Source: CAYZWU01 sp964482235 (GTDB taxonomy: Bacteria; Planctomycetota; B15-G4; CAYZWU01). Taken from it: a DNA stretch of 21,909 nucleotides. A program made the position numbers and the translations under genes. The DNA lies in contig CAYZWU010000073.1 of NCBI GenBank assembly GCA_964482235.1, positions 1 through 21,909 of the forward strand. Reading direction: 5' to 3'. Below are positions 5,545-12,508 of this stretch, one piece after another. Numbering within the stretch: the stretch's first letter is position 1; the number at the start of each line of letters is the position of its first letter. The notes beneath the pieces are model-generated. The model was given only the letters and a program-made list of their open reading frames with translations, did no database searches and was not told the origin of the DNA.

Positions 5545-6381
5545 TCACTGCGTCGCACTCATCGCCCTGACGAGAAACTCCCGCGCGCGCCGCGCCTGCC
5601 CCACCGCATCGTGACCGTGTCGGGGCAGCTCCACGGAGAGAAAGAAGTCGTGCTTCCACTGATCGAGCACGCGGAAGATCGGCTCGAAGGCGATCTCCCC
5701 CTCGCCGGGAGGCAGATGGATGTGGCGCCCGCCGCGCACGTCGTCTATGTGGATGTTGATCACCTTCTCCCCCCACTCCTCGAGGACCTCGTGCGGCGGC
5801 TCGCTCTCGGTGATCCCGGCGTGCCCCACATCGAGCGTGAGCCCGATCCGCGCCTCCCCCATCGCCGAGTCGAGCTTCCGGTAAAGCTCCATCCCCTCGA
5901 TGAACATTCCGGGCTCCGGCTCGAAGGCGACGCGGATCCCCTTCCCCTCTCCATGCTCGAGAACCGGCATGAGCCGCTCCCTGAGCAGGGCGATCTTCGC
6001 CTCCACGCCGTCCGCCTCATCCTCGTCCCTGCCGGACCAGATGGAAACGAGCGGCGCCCCCAGCTCGGCGGCCAGATCGATGCACCGCGCGAGAAAATCC
6101 TGCCTCCCGGCAAAGGAGTCTCGGGACAGCAGGGTCGGATGATGCTTGCGCGCCGGATCGAGAATGAAGCGGGCGCCGGTCTCCACCACCACGTCGAGTC
6201 CGAGCCTCTCGAGAAGACCGCAAAACGCCCCGATCTCCCGTGCCGTGGCCCTGAACGGATCGAGATGCATGACATCCGGGGTGAGCGCCACGCCTTCATA
6301 CCCCAGGTCGGCAATGATCCGAACGGCATCATCCAGCCGGTGGAAAGCGAAACCGTTCGTGTTGTAACCTAGCTTTATCAC
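5545..6381 (-). CDS. Sugar phosphate isomerase/epimerase-like TIM-barrel protein
   Basis: The 278-residue protein fits the xylose isomerase-like/AP endonuclease 2 TIM-barrel superfamily (PF01261). It opens with the usual first strand and helix (KLGYNTNGF, DDAVRIIADLGYEGVALTPD). Probable metal ligands are E154 in AFEPEPG, D184/H187 in LTLDVGH, H211 in INIHIDD, and E251 in LSVELPRHGH. Members isomerise or epimerise sugars, inositols or their phosphates; the substrate cannot be read here. The start is GTG at 6381. The gene follows fmt by 53 nt on the same strand and may be co-transcribed with scpA and fmt. It converges on the 4632-5477 gene across a 67-nt gap in which I see no clear terminator hairpin. 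Confidence 0.85.
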   Translation of the reverse strand: MIKLGYNTNGFAFHRLDDAVRIIADLGYEGVALTPDVMHLDPFRATAREIGAFCGLLERLGLDVVVETGARFILDPARKHHPTLLSRDSFAGRQDFLARCIDLAAELGAPLVSIWSGRDEDEADGVEAKIALLRERLMPVLEHGEGKGIRVAFEPEPGMFIEGMELYRKLDSAMGEARIGLTLDVGHAGITESEPPHEVLEEWGEKVINIHIDDVRGGRHIHLPPGEGEIAFEPIFRVLDQWKHDFFLSVELPRHGHDAVGQARRAREFLVRAMSATQ

Positions 6382-6434
6382 CTAACTTGTGCCTCTTCTA
6401 TCGAGGCTCGGCAGAGGGTCGCCGCTCCAGCAGC

Positions 6435-7403
6435 TCACGCCTCTCCCGGCCCGCAGATCACCGGTTCCTCGGGCGAAATCCGGATCCCGCGCAGGAACTC
6501 CTCGCCCGACGTGGGTTTCTTCCCTTCCCGCTGGACCTTCAGGATCTCGAGCGCCCCGCCCCGGCACGCCACGATGAACCGCCCCGCCTCGGCCATGATC
6601 TGACCGCAGGCCGCATCACCGCCCGGCTTATCCTCGGACACCACGGGAACGGCCTCGAGAACAGTGATCCGCACCGGCCGCTTCGAGCCCTCGATGAAGG
6701 TGTACGCCCCGGGCCAGGGCGTCATCCCGCGCACGAACCGATCGAGCTCCACCGCGTCCCGGGTCCAGTCGATCTTCCCCTGTTTCTTCTCGAGTCGCCG
6801 GGCCGGGACGACCTCGGATTCGTCCTGCACGATGCCGTCCACGCCCCCGGCCTCGAGCTTCGCCAGTACCTCCTGCACAACGGGCGGCGCGGTGCGGCTC
6901 AGCCTGGCGAGAAGATCATCCGCCGTCTCGCGCGGCTCCACCGCCACCTCCACCCGCCCGAGGATGTCGCCCGAATCCATCCGGGGCGCCACGCGGATCA
7001 CCGAGACGCCCGTCTTCTCGTCGCCGTTGAGGATGGTGTGCTGCGCCGGCGCCGCACCGCGATACCGCGGCAGGAGAGAGGGGTGAATGTTGATGCCGCG
7101 ATGGACCGCCAGATCGAGAAGCGCCTCCGACAGCTTGGCTCCGTATGAGGCAACGAGGATGACATCCGGGCCGAACCGGTGCACCGCGTCCAGGGCGTCG
7201 GGCGCGTTGATGTCAGCCGGCACGGAGACGTCGAGCCCCAGGGCCGCCGCCGCCTCCTTGACGGGAGACGCCCGGAGGCGCCGCCCGCGCCCGGCCCGCG
7301 AGTCGTCCTTGGTGACGACGCGGATCTCGTGTCGCCCTTCCGCCGCCAGGGCCCGAAGTGTGGGGATTCCCAGGTCCGATGTACCCACGAACAGGATCTT
7401 CAT
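6435..7403 (-). CDS. fmt: Methionyl-tRNA formyltransferase
   Basis: The 322-residue enzyme formylates Met-tRNA(fMet) with 10-formyl-tetrahydrofolate in the cytoplasm to make the initiator tRNA. The N-terminal Rossmann domain begins MKILFVGTSDLGIPTL. The catalytic signature INIHPSLLPRYRGAAPAQ carries N105 and H107, and D146 lies in MDSGDIL. A C-terminal OB-fold region follows (from about GKIDWTRDAVELDRFVRGM), with WPGAYTF. Length equals the usual ~310-320. The ATG at 7403 was chosen because the protein starts exactly at the family N-terminus; an upstream start would add 19 residues without homology. No peptide deformylase gene lies beside it. It sits 102 nt downstream of scpA on the same strand. 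Confidence 0.96.
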   Translation of the reverse strand: MKILFVGTSDLGIPTLRALAAEGRHEIRVVTKDDSRAGRGRRLRASPVKEAAAALGLDVSVPADINAPDALDAVHRFGPDVILVASYGAKLSEALLDLAVHRGINIHPSLLPRYRGAAPAQHTILNGDEKTGVSVIRVAPRMDSGDILGRVEVAVEPRETADDLLARLSRTAPPVVQEVLAKLEAGGVDGIVQDESEVVPARRLEKKQGKIDWTRDAVELDRFVRGMTPWPGAYTFIEGSKRPVRITVLEAVPVVSEDKPGGDAACGQIMAEAGRFIVACRGGALEILKVQREGKKPTSGEEFLRGIRISPEEPVICGPGEA

Positions 7404-7505
7404 GCCGACTCGTCCCGGTCCTTGCCGGTTGCCTCGATCGACGTCCTTTCGATCGACCACGCGGCCGATACAGATCGCCGAACGACTGGATCAATTGACT
7501 GTGAA

Positions 7506-8765
7506 TCAGAAAGCGGCAAAACCCTCCGCCTCTTCAGGCGGCGCCGGCTTTGGCCTCGCGGTTGCAGCCTCCTTTTGAGGTGCGGGTTCGGGAGGTGCGG
7601 CTTCTTCCGTTTCGGCTGCAGGCTCCTCGACCGGTTGGCTTTCGGCGGTAGCGCCTTCTTCAGCCGCGGTCACGGGCTCCTCGACGGCGTCGGTTTCGGA
7701 AGGTGTCGGTTTTCCAGCCGCTACTACAGGCTCCTCGACGAGGTCGGTCTCGGGTGGCGTCGAATCTTCCGCTGCAGCCACTACCTCCTCGACGGCTTCG
7801 CTTTCTGGCGGAGCGGTTTCTGCCGCTGCGGCCACAGGCTCTTCTACCGGCTCGGTCTCGGACGGAGCCGTTTCTTCCGCAGCAGCCACTATCTCCTCGA
7901 CGGCTTCGGTCTCGGGCGGCGCCGCTTCTTCCGCCCCCGCGACAGCAGCCTCCGACCCCGCCTCGATCGCCTCCCTCCAGAGAGCCTTGTCGTCCTCCTC
8001 GGCCTTGTCGACGAAGATCGCCTCCAGGTCGCCCCCCTCGATCCGGTCGAGCTTCTCGTTGTCGGCGCAGAGCTTCACCTCGATCTCAGCCCCATGCCCC
8101 TTCTGCGAGAGCTTTACGATGCTGAGCCGGCAGAGCTCCAGCAGGCCGATGAAGGTGCCGAGCGCCTCGTCCAGGCTCCTGCGGGTGGCGAAGATCTCCC
8201 GGAATGGTACATCGGGCCGGGACCGCAGAACCCCAACGATCTCCTTGATGTGTTCGTAGATCGGCTTGTCCGTGTGGATGATCGTGGACCTCAGGCCGTA
8301 GCCCGTGTCCTCGAGGATCGTGGAGAAGGCGCGCACCAGGTCGAAGAGATCGACCTCCTCCAGGGGAATCTCGATCTCGTCGGCCTGGTCGAGGGTTCGC
8401 GGCCGACCCTCCATCATTCCCCGGTTCTTGCCCTTGTCGTCGAGGGCGCGCGAGAGGGTCTTGAACTTCTTGTACTCGATCAGCTGCTGGACCAGCTCGT
8501 CCCTGGGGTCGATCTCCTCCTCGAGATCGATCTCCTCCCTGGGAAGGAGCATCCGCGACTTGATCAGCATCAGCTTGGAGGCCATGATGATGAATTCGCC
8601 CGCCACCTCCATGTTGCGGGAGCGCATCTCCTCGAGGTGCTCCATGTACTGGTCCAGGATCCCGGCGATGGGGATGTCGCAGATCTCCACCTCCTCCTTG
8701 CTCACCAGGTAGAGCAGAAGATCCATGGGACCGCTGAAAACGTCGAGCCTCACCTTGTACGACAC
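7506..8765 (-). CDS. scpA: Segregation and condensation protein A with repetitive acidic tail
   Basis: Residues 1 to about 255 are a standard ScpA kleisin: KVRLDVFSGPMDLLLYLVSKEEVEICDI at the N-terminus (the Smc head/ScpB contact region), IIMASKLMLIKSRMLLPRE (59-77), and a C-terminal winged helix with VPFREIF, SLDEALGTFIGLLELCRLSIVKLSQ (197-221) and GDLEAIF. ScpA bridges Smc heads with ScpB to form the chromosome-compacting complex. The protein is 419 residues, against about 250 usual, because residues 285-410 form seven 18-residue repeats rich in Glu, Ala, Val and Pro. The start is GTG 8765 with GAGGAG 7 nt upstream. scpB is not adjacent, which is unusual. Confidence 0.95.
   Translation of the reverse strand: MSYKVRLDVFSGPMDLLLYLVSKEEVEICDIPIAGILDQYMEHLEEMRSRNMEVAGEFIIMASKLMLIKSRMLLPREEIDLEEEIDPRDELVQQLIEYKKFKTLSRALDDKGKNRGMMEGRPRTLDQADEIEIPLEEVDLFDLVRAFSTILEDTGYGLRSTIIHTDKPIYEHIKEIVGVLRSRPDVPFREIFATRRSLDEALGTFIGLLELCRLSIVKLSQKGHGAEIEVKLCADNEKLDRIEGGDLEAIFVDKAEEDDKALWREAIEAGSEAAVAGAEEAAPPETEAVEEIVAAAEETAPSETEPVEEPVAAAAETAPPESEAVEEVVAAAEDSTPPETDLVEEPVVAAGKPTPSETDAVEEPVTAAEEGATAESQPVEEPAAETEEAAPPEPAPQKEAATARPKPAPPEEAEGFAAF
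7536..7913 (-). repeat. Seven 54-bp tandem repeats in the 3' part of scpA
   Basis: Residues 285-410 of ScpA divide into seven 18-residue units on the plan E-T/S-E/D-x-x-V-E-E-x-V-x-A-A-E-x-x-x-P (for example ETEAVEE..., ETEPVEE..., ESEAVEE..., ETDLVEE...). The first five are clear, the sixth is looser and the seventh diverged. At DNA level the plus strand shows recurring CTCCTCGACGG(C/A) and TCGGTCTC(G)G(A/G)CGG blocks every 54 bp. The period keeps the reading frame, so copy number can change without breaking the gene. Confidence 0.85.
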
Positions 8766-8873
8766 GCAGCACTCCTCAGCCGCAGGAAAAGAATCCGAAA
8801 CCTCCCCACGTATCGATCAAGATACGCCACGTTCCGCCCATCGTCAAGCCGCCCCGTCAGGGAGTCGGGCGAA

Positions 8874-8977
8874 TACAACAGTTTTCGCACCGCCGCACCC
8901 CACCGTTCCTGCGCCGCTCCGCCTCGGAGCCGGCCGCGAACAACCGTTTTCGCTCCGCCTCGCCGCCCCGTTCTTGC
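8874..8977. repeat. Imperfect direct repeat in the scpA-kdsD divergent spacer
   Basis: Two ~39-bp copies, 8874-8912 and 8939-8977, align with a constant offset of 65 bp. Both share (A)ACAAC-GTTTTCGC-CCGCC, then CC-CCGTTC-TGC. They lie in the 309-nt region between the divergent starts of scpA (8765) and kdsD (9075). That region should also hold both promoters, but I could not assign either confidently. A TATTAT at 9054-9059 lacks a good -35. Confidence 0.55.
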
Positions 8978-9074
8978 ATTGTCCTGTTGGCTTTATTAAC
9001 CTCGACGCGACATGAACGCCGGCTCGGAACCGATGGTACGGCGATGCGGAACGTATTATTTAGTAAGTAGCATC

Positions 9075-10076
9075 ATGAAACAGAATAATGACATGTCTCG
9101 CCTGATCGAGGAGATCTGCCGGGTTCTCGATACAGAGGCCAAGGCCCTCGAAGCACTGAGCGGTTCGACGGAAGAATCCGTCGCTCTCGCGGCCATGAAA
9201 GTCCTCGAATGCGAGGGGCGCGTGGTGGTCACGGGCATGGGCAAGGCCGGCCTGGTCGGTCAGAAGATCTCGGCCACCCTGGCGAGCACCGGCACCCCTT
9301 CGCTCTTTCTCCATGCCGCCGAGGCGCTGCACGGCGACCTGGGCCGGGTCAAGAAGGAGGACCTGATCCTCGCCCTCTCCAACAGCGGGACCACGCCCGA
9401 GATCATCGGCCTCCTCGGCCCGATCAAGAGGATCGGCGCGGGCCTGATCGCCGTCACGGGCAACGAGAGCTCCGAGCTGGCGCGGTACAGCGACATCCCC
9501 ATCTGCTACGGCAGCGTGGTGGAGGCCTGCCCCCTCGGCCTGGCCCCCACGACGAGCACCACGGTGATGCTGGCCCTGGGCGATGCGCTGGCCATGTCGG
9601 TCCTCTCCCAGAGGGGCTTCTCCAAGGAGGAGTTCGCCATGTTTCATCCGGCGGGCGACCTGGGCCGCCGGCTTCTCAAGGTGGATGAAGTGATGCGCGC
9701 CCGGGAGCAGAACCCCGTCGTGCAGGAAGACGCGCCGGTGATGGAGGCCATGTCCGTCATGACCCACACGCCGGGCCGGCCGGGCGCCGTCTCCGTCGTG
9801 GACAAGGACGGAGTGATCGTCGGGTTCTACACCGACGGCGATCTCCGCCGCGGCATCAAGGACGCCATGGACGGCAAGGACTTCTCCTTTCTCGAGAAGC
9901 CCGTCTCGGCCGTGATGACACGCAATCCCACCTCCATCAAGGTGGAACGCCTTGCCGGCGAGGGATTGCGCCTCCTGAAGGAGAAAAAGATCGACCAGAT
10001 TCCCGTAGTGGACGACAAAGACCGGCCTGTGGGGCTCCTGGATGTCCAGGATCTCCTGACGGTCCGGATCGTCTGA
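9075..10076 (+). CDS. kdsD: D-arabinose 5-phosphate isomerase (KpsF/GutQ family)
   Basis: The enzyme interconverts ribulose 5-phosphate and arabinose 5-phosphate, the first step to KDO of the LPS inner core. The protein (333 residues from ATG 9075) has an N-terminal SIS domain with TGMGKAGLVGQKISATLASTGTPS, catalytic-region AEALHGDLG, SNSGTTPEI and the PTTSTT loop. Two CBS domains follow (VMRAREQNPVV...TDGDLRRGI and VMTRNPTSIKV...LLDVQDLL). Family length is about 320-330. Upstream in-frame ATG 9012 would add 21 residues with no homology or Shine-Dalgarno sequence; ATG 9093 would also suit. Two Lpt-type genes follow on the same strand, as with E. coli kdsD, though kdsC is absent here. Confidence 0.93.
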   Translation: MKQNNDMSRLIEEICRVLDTEAKALEALSGSTEESVALAAMKVLECEGRVVVTGMGKAGLVGQKISATLASTGTPSLFLHAAEALHGDLGRVKKEDLILALSNSGTTPEIIGLLGPIKRIGAGLIAVTGNESSELARYSDIPICYGSVVEACPLGLAPTTSTTVMLALGDALAMSVLSQRGFSKEEFAMFHPAGDLGRRLLKVDEVMRAREQNPVVQEDAPVMEAMSVMTHTPGRPGAVSVVDKDGVIVGFYTDGDLRRGIKDAMDGKDFSFLEKPVSAVMTRNPTSIKVERLAGEGLRLLKEKKIDQIPVVDDKDRPVGLLDVQDLLTVRIV

Positions 10077-10169
10077 AGTCGGAACGGATCTGTCGTCTCA
10101 CGCTCGGGATCCGGTTGACGAGGCTCCCAGGCAGCGAGGCGACAGCCTGGTTCCCGGGGGCCGCCTGCT

Positions 10170-12506
10170 ATGAAGAGATTCGCTCTCTTCCTAGTACTTT
10201 TTCTGACCGGAATCATCGTACTCCTCGTCCTCCAGGAGTCTGACGAAGAGACGCTCCCGACAGCCCCGCTCGTCGTGCCCGAGGAGATCGACGAGGATGA
10301 GCCCGACGACAGCCTGAGCGGCAGGGCCGCGGTCTGGGATCTCACCCGCGACATCATGAAGACCATCGAGAACACCGATGGAACGACCCGCCAGGTCCTG
10401 CAGGCCAAGCTCCACGTGGGTCACATGATCCAGGAGGAGGAGAAGGGCATGCTCCTCGCCGAGGATGTCTCCTTCACCTTCTACGACGGCACGCCGAAGC
10501 AGCAGATCGTTGCGGAAGGGACCTCGGACAGGGCTGTCCTCTACACCGACGACGAGTCGGAAAAGCCGATCCTGGAGTCCACCTTCAGCAAGAACTTCAT
10601 CCTCAAGGACAATGTGCTCCTCAAGATCTTCGACTCCAAGGGCCGGCCCGGCAACCTCACGGTCGAGGCCGACACCCTGATCTTCGAGGACAGCGGCATC
10701 TTCTGCCCTCTCGCCGATGACGGGACCGACCGGGTGGTGATCCATACGGGCGGCATGGACATCTCGGGCCGCGGCATGACGGTGGACACCGACGGGGCCT
10801 CCTTCGTCTTCGAGAAGGACATCGTCATCACGGGAACGAAGTTCCGCATGCCCTTCCTCGACATCACGGGAAAGAAGAAAGGAAAAGAGACCGCGGAAAA
10901 GCCGTCCGACGAGCCTGAGGAGAAGGAGGGCGAGGAGGCCGAGCCGTTCCACATCGCCTGCGACGGACCGCTCCGCTTCAAGGGCGAGAAGATCGAGAGC
11001 GAGAAGAAGGACGACTCCTCCCTGGTCTCGAAAGGGGAGCTGGTCTTCGAGAACAACATCGAGGCCTCGCGGGGCCCCCACTCCCTCTTCTGCGAGAGGC
11101 TGACCCTGATGCTCGACAAGGACGAGAAGGGCGACTTCCAGCTCGTCCACCTCCTGGCCGAGTCGGACGAGGGGCGGATCAGCACGAAGAGTCCCGACGG
11201 GGATATGGCGTGCAGAACCCTCAGGTGGTGGCAGAGGTCGGAGGGGACCAAGACCCGCTTCCAGGGAGCGCCGAAGATGTGGGGCATCGAGCTTCCCGCC
11301 CTCTCGGGCGTGGCGGGCGAGACCAAGCCGATCCTCTACTCGCTCGAGGCGGACAACGAGGTGAGCATCGACTCCTCGCTGCAGCCAGGTTCCCCCACTC
11401 CGATCGTGACGATCCACCTCTCGGGCAACGGCCGGATCGGGCCCGACGACCCCGAGACCGAGGACGCCTTCTGCGTCTCGGGAGACGACATCGTCCTCGA
11501 CCTCACGGAGAAGGAGAAAAAGAAGAAGGACGAGGAAACGACCTACGAACCGGGCCGGATCCGGATCACCGGGAATGCGGTGGTCGAGAAGGAAGGGCGC
11601 CTCTCGGGAAACGAGATCGTCCTCGACCTCGAGTACGGCGATGAAGGCACGGTGCAGATCCTGACGCTGACCGGGAACGCCGAGGTGGCGCAGGAGGGAT
11701 TCTCGATCCAGTCGAGCGAGCTCGTCGTCAAGATGATCCCCGGCTACCTGACGGAGATCACCTCGAGCCCCGGATTCTTCATGACGCTGGCTCTCGAAAG
11801 CCTCTCGTGGGACGAAGGGGCCAACTCGTCCCGAAGAACGGGAAAGATCGCGGCGCGCGGCGAGCAGACGGTGCGCCTTCTCTGGGTCGAGCAGCCCGAC
11901 TCCCGAGATGCGGCGAAGGAACCGAACCGCAGCATGACGATCAACGGTCCCTTCACCTTCAACATCGACCTCGAGAACGAGGAGAAGATCCATCTCGAAG
12001 GCCAAAAGAGCCTGAACATGGCCACCTCCCAGGTGAGCGGCGAGCTGGTCAGCATCATCGAGGTGAAGGAGGCGGTTCGTCTGCTGATGGAGAAGAAGGG
12101 AGCCGCCACGTCGTCCCTGAGATGCGGGCAGGCCTACCTGCACATCGCCGATTCGCCGGCCGCGGAAACATCGACCCCGGCGGATCCCCTCTCCGGCACG
12201 GACCTGATCCGGAGAATCCGGGCGTTCCAGGACGTTGTTCTCTTCTACGGGACGTCGAGGCTCGACTGCGAATCCTTTGACTGGAACGTGCCGACCGATC
12301 TCCTGATCGCCGAAGGCGGCGACGGCCCCGTGGTGCTCGAGATGGCGGGGACCATGAAGGTGACGGGACGGAATTTTCTTCTCAAGCCGAACAAAGAAGA
12401 GTTGACGATTTTCCGGCCGGACGCCATTTTCACCGGTAGAGAAGAATCGCCGCCTCTCCGGGAACCGGTGGAGGAGAAAAACAAAACCGTGAAGGAAGGA
12501 AGATAA
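10170..12506 (+). CDS. Giant LptC/LptA-like LPS transport bridge protein
   Basis: The 778-residue protein begins with one membrane anchor (about residues 4-21), then an acidic linker and beta-rich sequence throughout. Residues ~45-220 resemble LptC: a VLQAKLHVGHMI strand, YDGTPKQQIVAEGTSDRAVL, and LTVEADTLIF. After a charged linker (~225-255) come several OstA/LptA-like stretches, for example LVFENNIEASRGPHSLFCERLTLML, GRIRITGNAVVEKEGRLSGNEIVLDL and ILTLTGNAEVAQEGFSIQSSELVVKM. E. coli LptC is ~190 and LptA ~185 residues, so this seems to be an LptC fused to multiple LptA-like jellyroll segments, spanning the periplasm as one chain. The gene lies 93 nt after kdsD and two bases before lptD. LptB/F/G are not in the window. 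Domain limits are estimates. Confidence 0.75.
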   Translation: MKRFALFLVLFLTGIIVLLVLQESDEETLPTAPLVVPEEIDEDEPDDSLSGRAAVWDLTRDIMKTIENTDGTTRQVLQAKLHVGHMIQEEEKGMLLAEDVSFTFYDGTPKQQIVAEGTSDRAVLYTDDESEKPILESTFSKNFILKDNVLLKIFDSKGRPGNLTVEADTLIFEDSGIFCPLADDGTDRVVIHTGGMDISGRGMTVDTDGASFVFEKDIVITGTKFRMPFLDITGKKKGKETAEKPSDEPEEKEGEEAEPFHIACDGPLRFKGEKIESEKKDDSSLVSKGELVFENNIEASRGPHSLFCERLTLMLDKDEKGDFQLVHLLAESDEGRISTKSPDGDMACRTLRWWQRSEGTKTRFQGAPKMWGIELPALSGVAGETKPILYSLEADNEVSIDSSLQPGSPTPIVTIHLSGNGRIGPDDPETEDAFCVSGDDIVLDLTEKEKKKKDEETTYEPGRIRITGNAVVEKEGRLSGNEIVLDLEYGDEGTVQILTLTGNAEVAQEGFSIQSSELVVKMIPGYLTEITSSPGFFMTLALESLSWDEGANSSRRTGKIAARGEQTVRLLWVEQPDSRDAAKEPNRSMTINGPFTFNIDLENEEKIHLEGQKSLNMATSQVSGELVSIIEVKEAVRLLMEKKGAATSSLRCGQAYLHIADSPAAETSTPADPLSGTDLIRRIRAFQDVVLFYGTSRLDCESFDWNVPTDLLIAEGGDGPVVLEMAGTMKVTGRNFLLKPNKEELTIFRPDAIFTGREESPPLREPVEEKNKTVKEGR

Positions 12507-12508
12507 TC

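Noticed and set aside
7179..8999. A 606-codon plus-strand frame opposite fmt and scpA.
   Set aside because: It spans the intergenic gap and both antisense genes. Its repeats are the mirror of the scpA repeats.
10127..10150. Inverted repeat CCAGGC/GCCTGG before the LptC/LptA-like gene, considered as a terminator or riboswitch.
   Set aside because: The stem is only 6 bp with a 12-nt loop, no T-run follows, and it does not resemble a known riboswitch.
10191..12143. A 650-codon minus-strand frame opposite the LptC/LptA-like gene.
   Set aside because: Same codon-bias shadow, with low-complexity composition and no recognisable domain.
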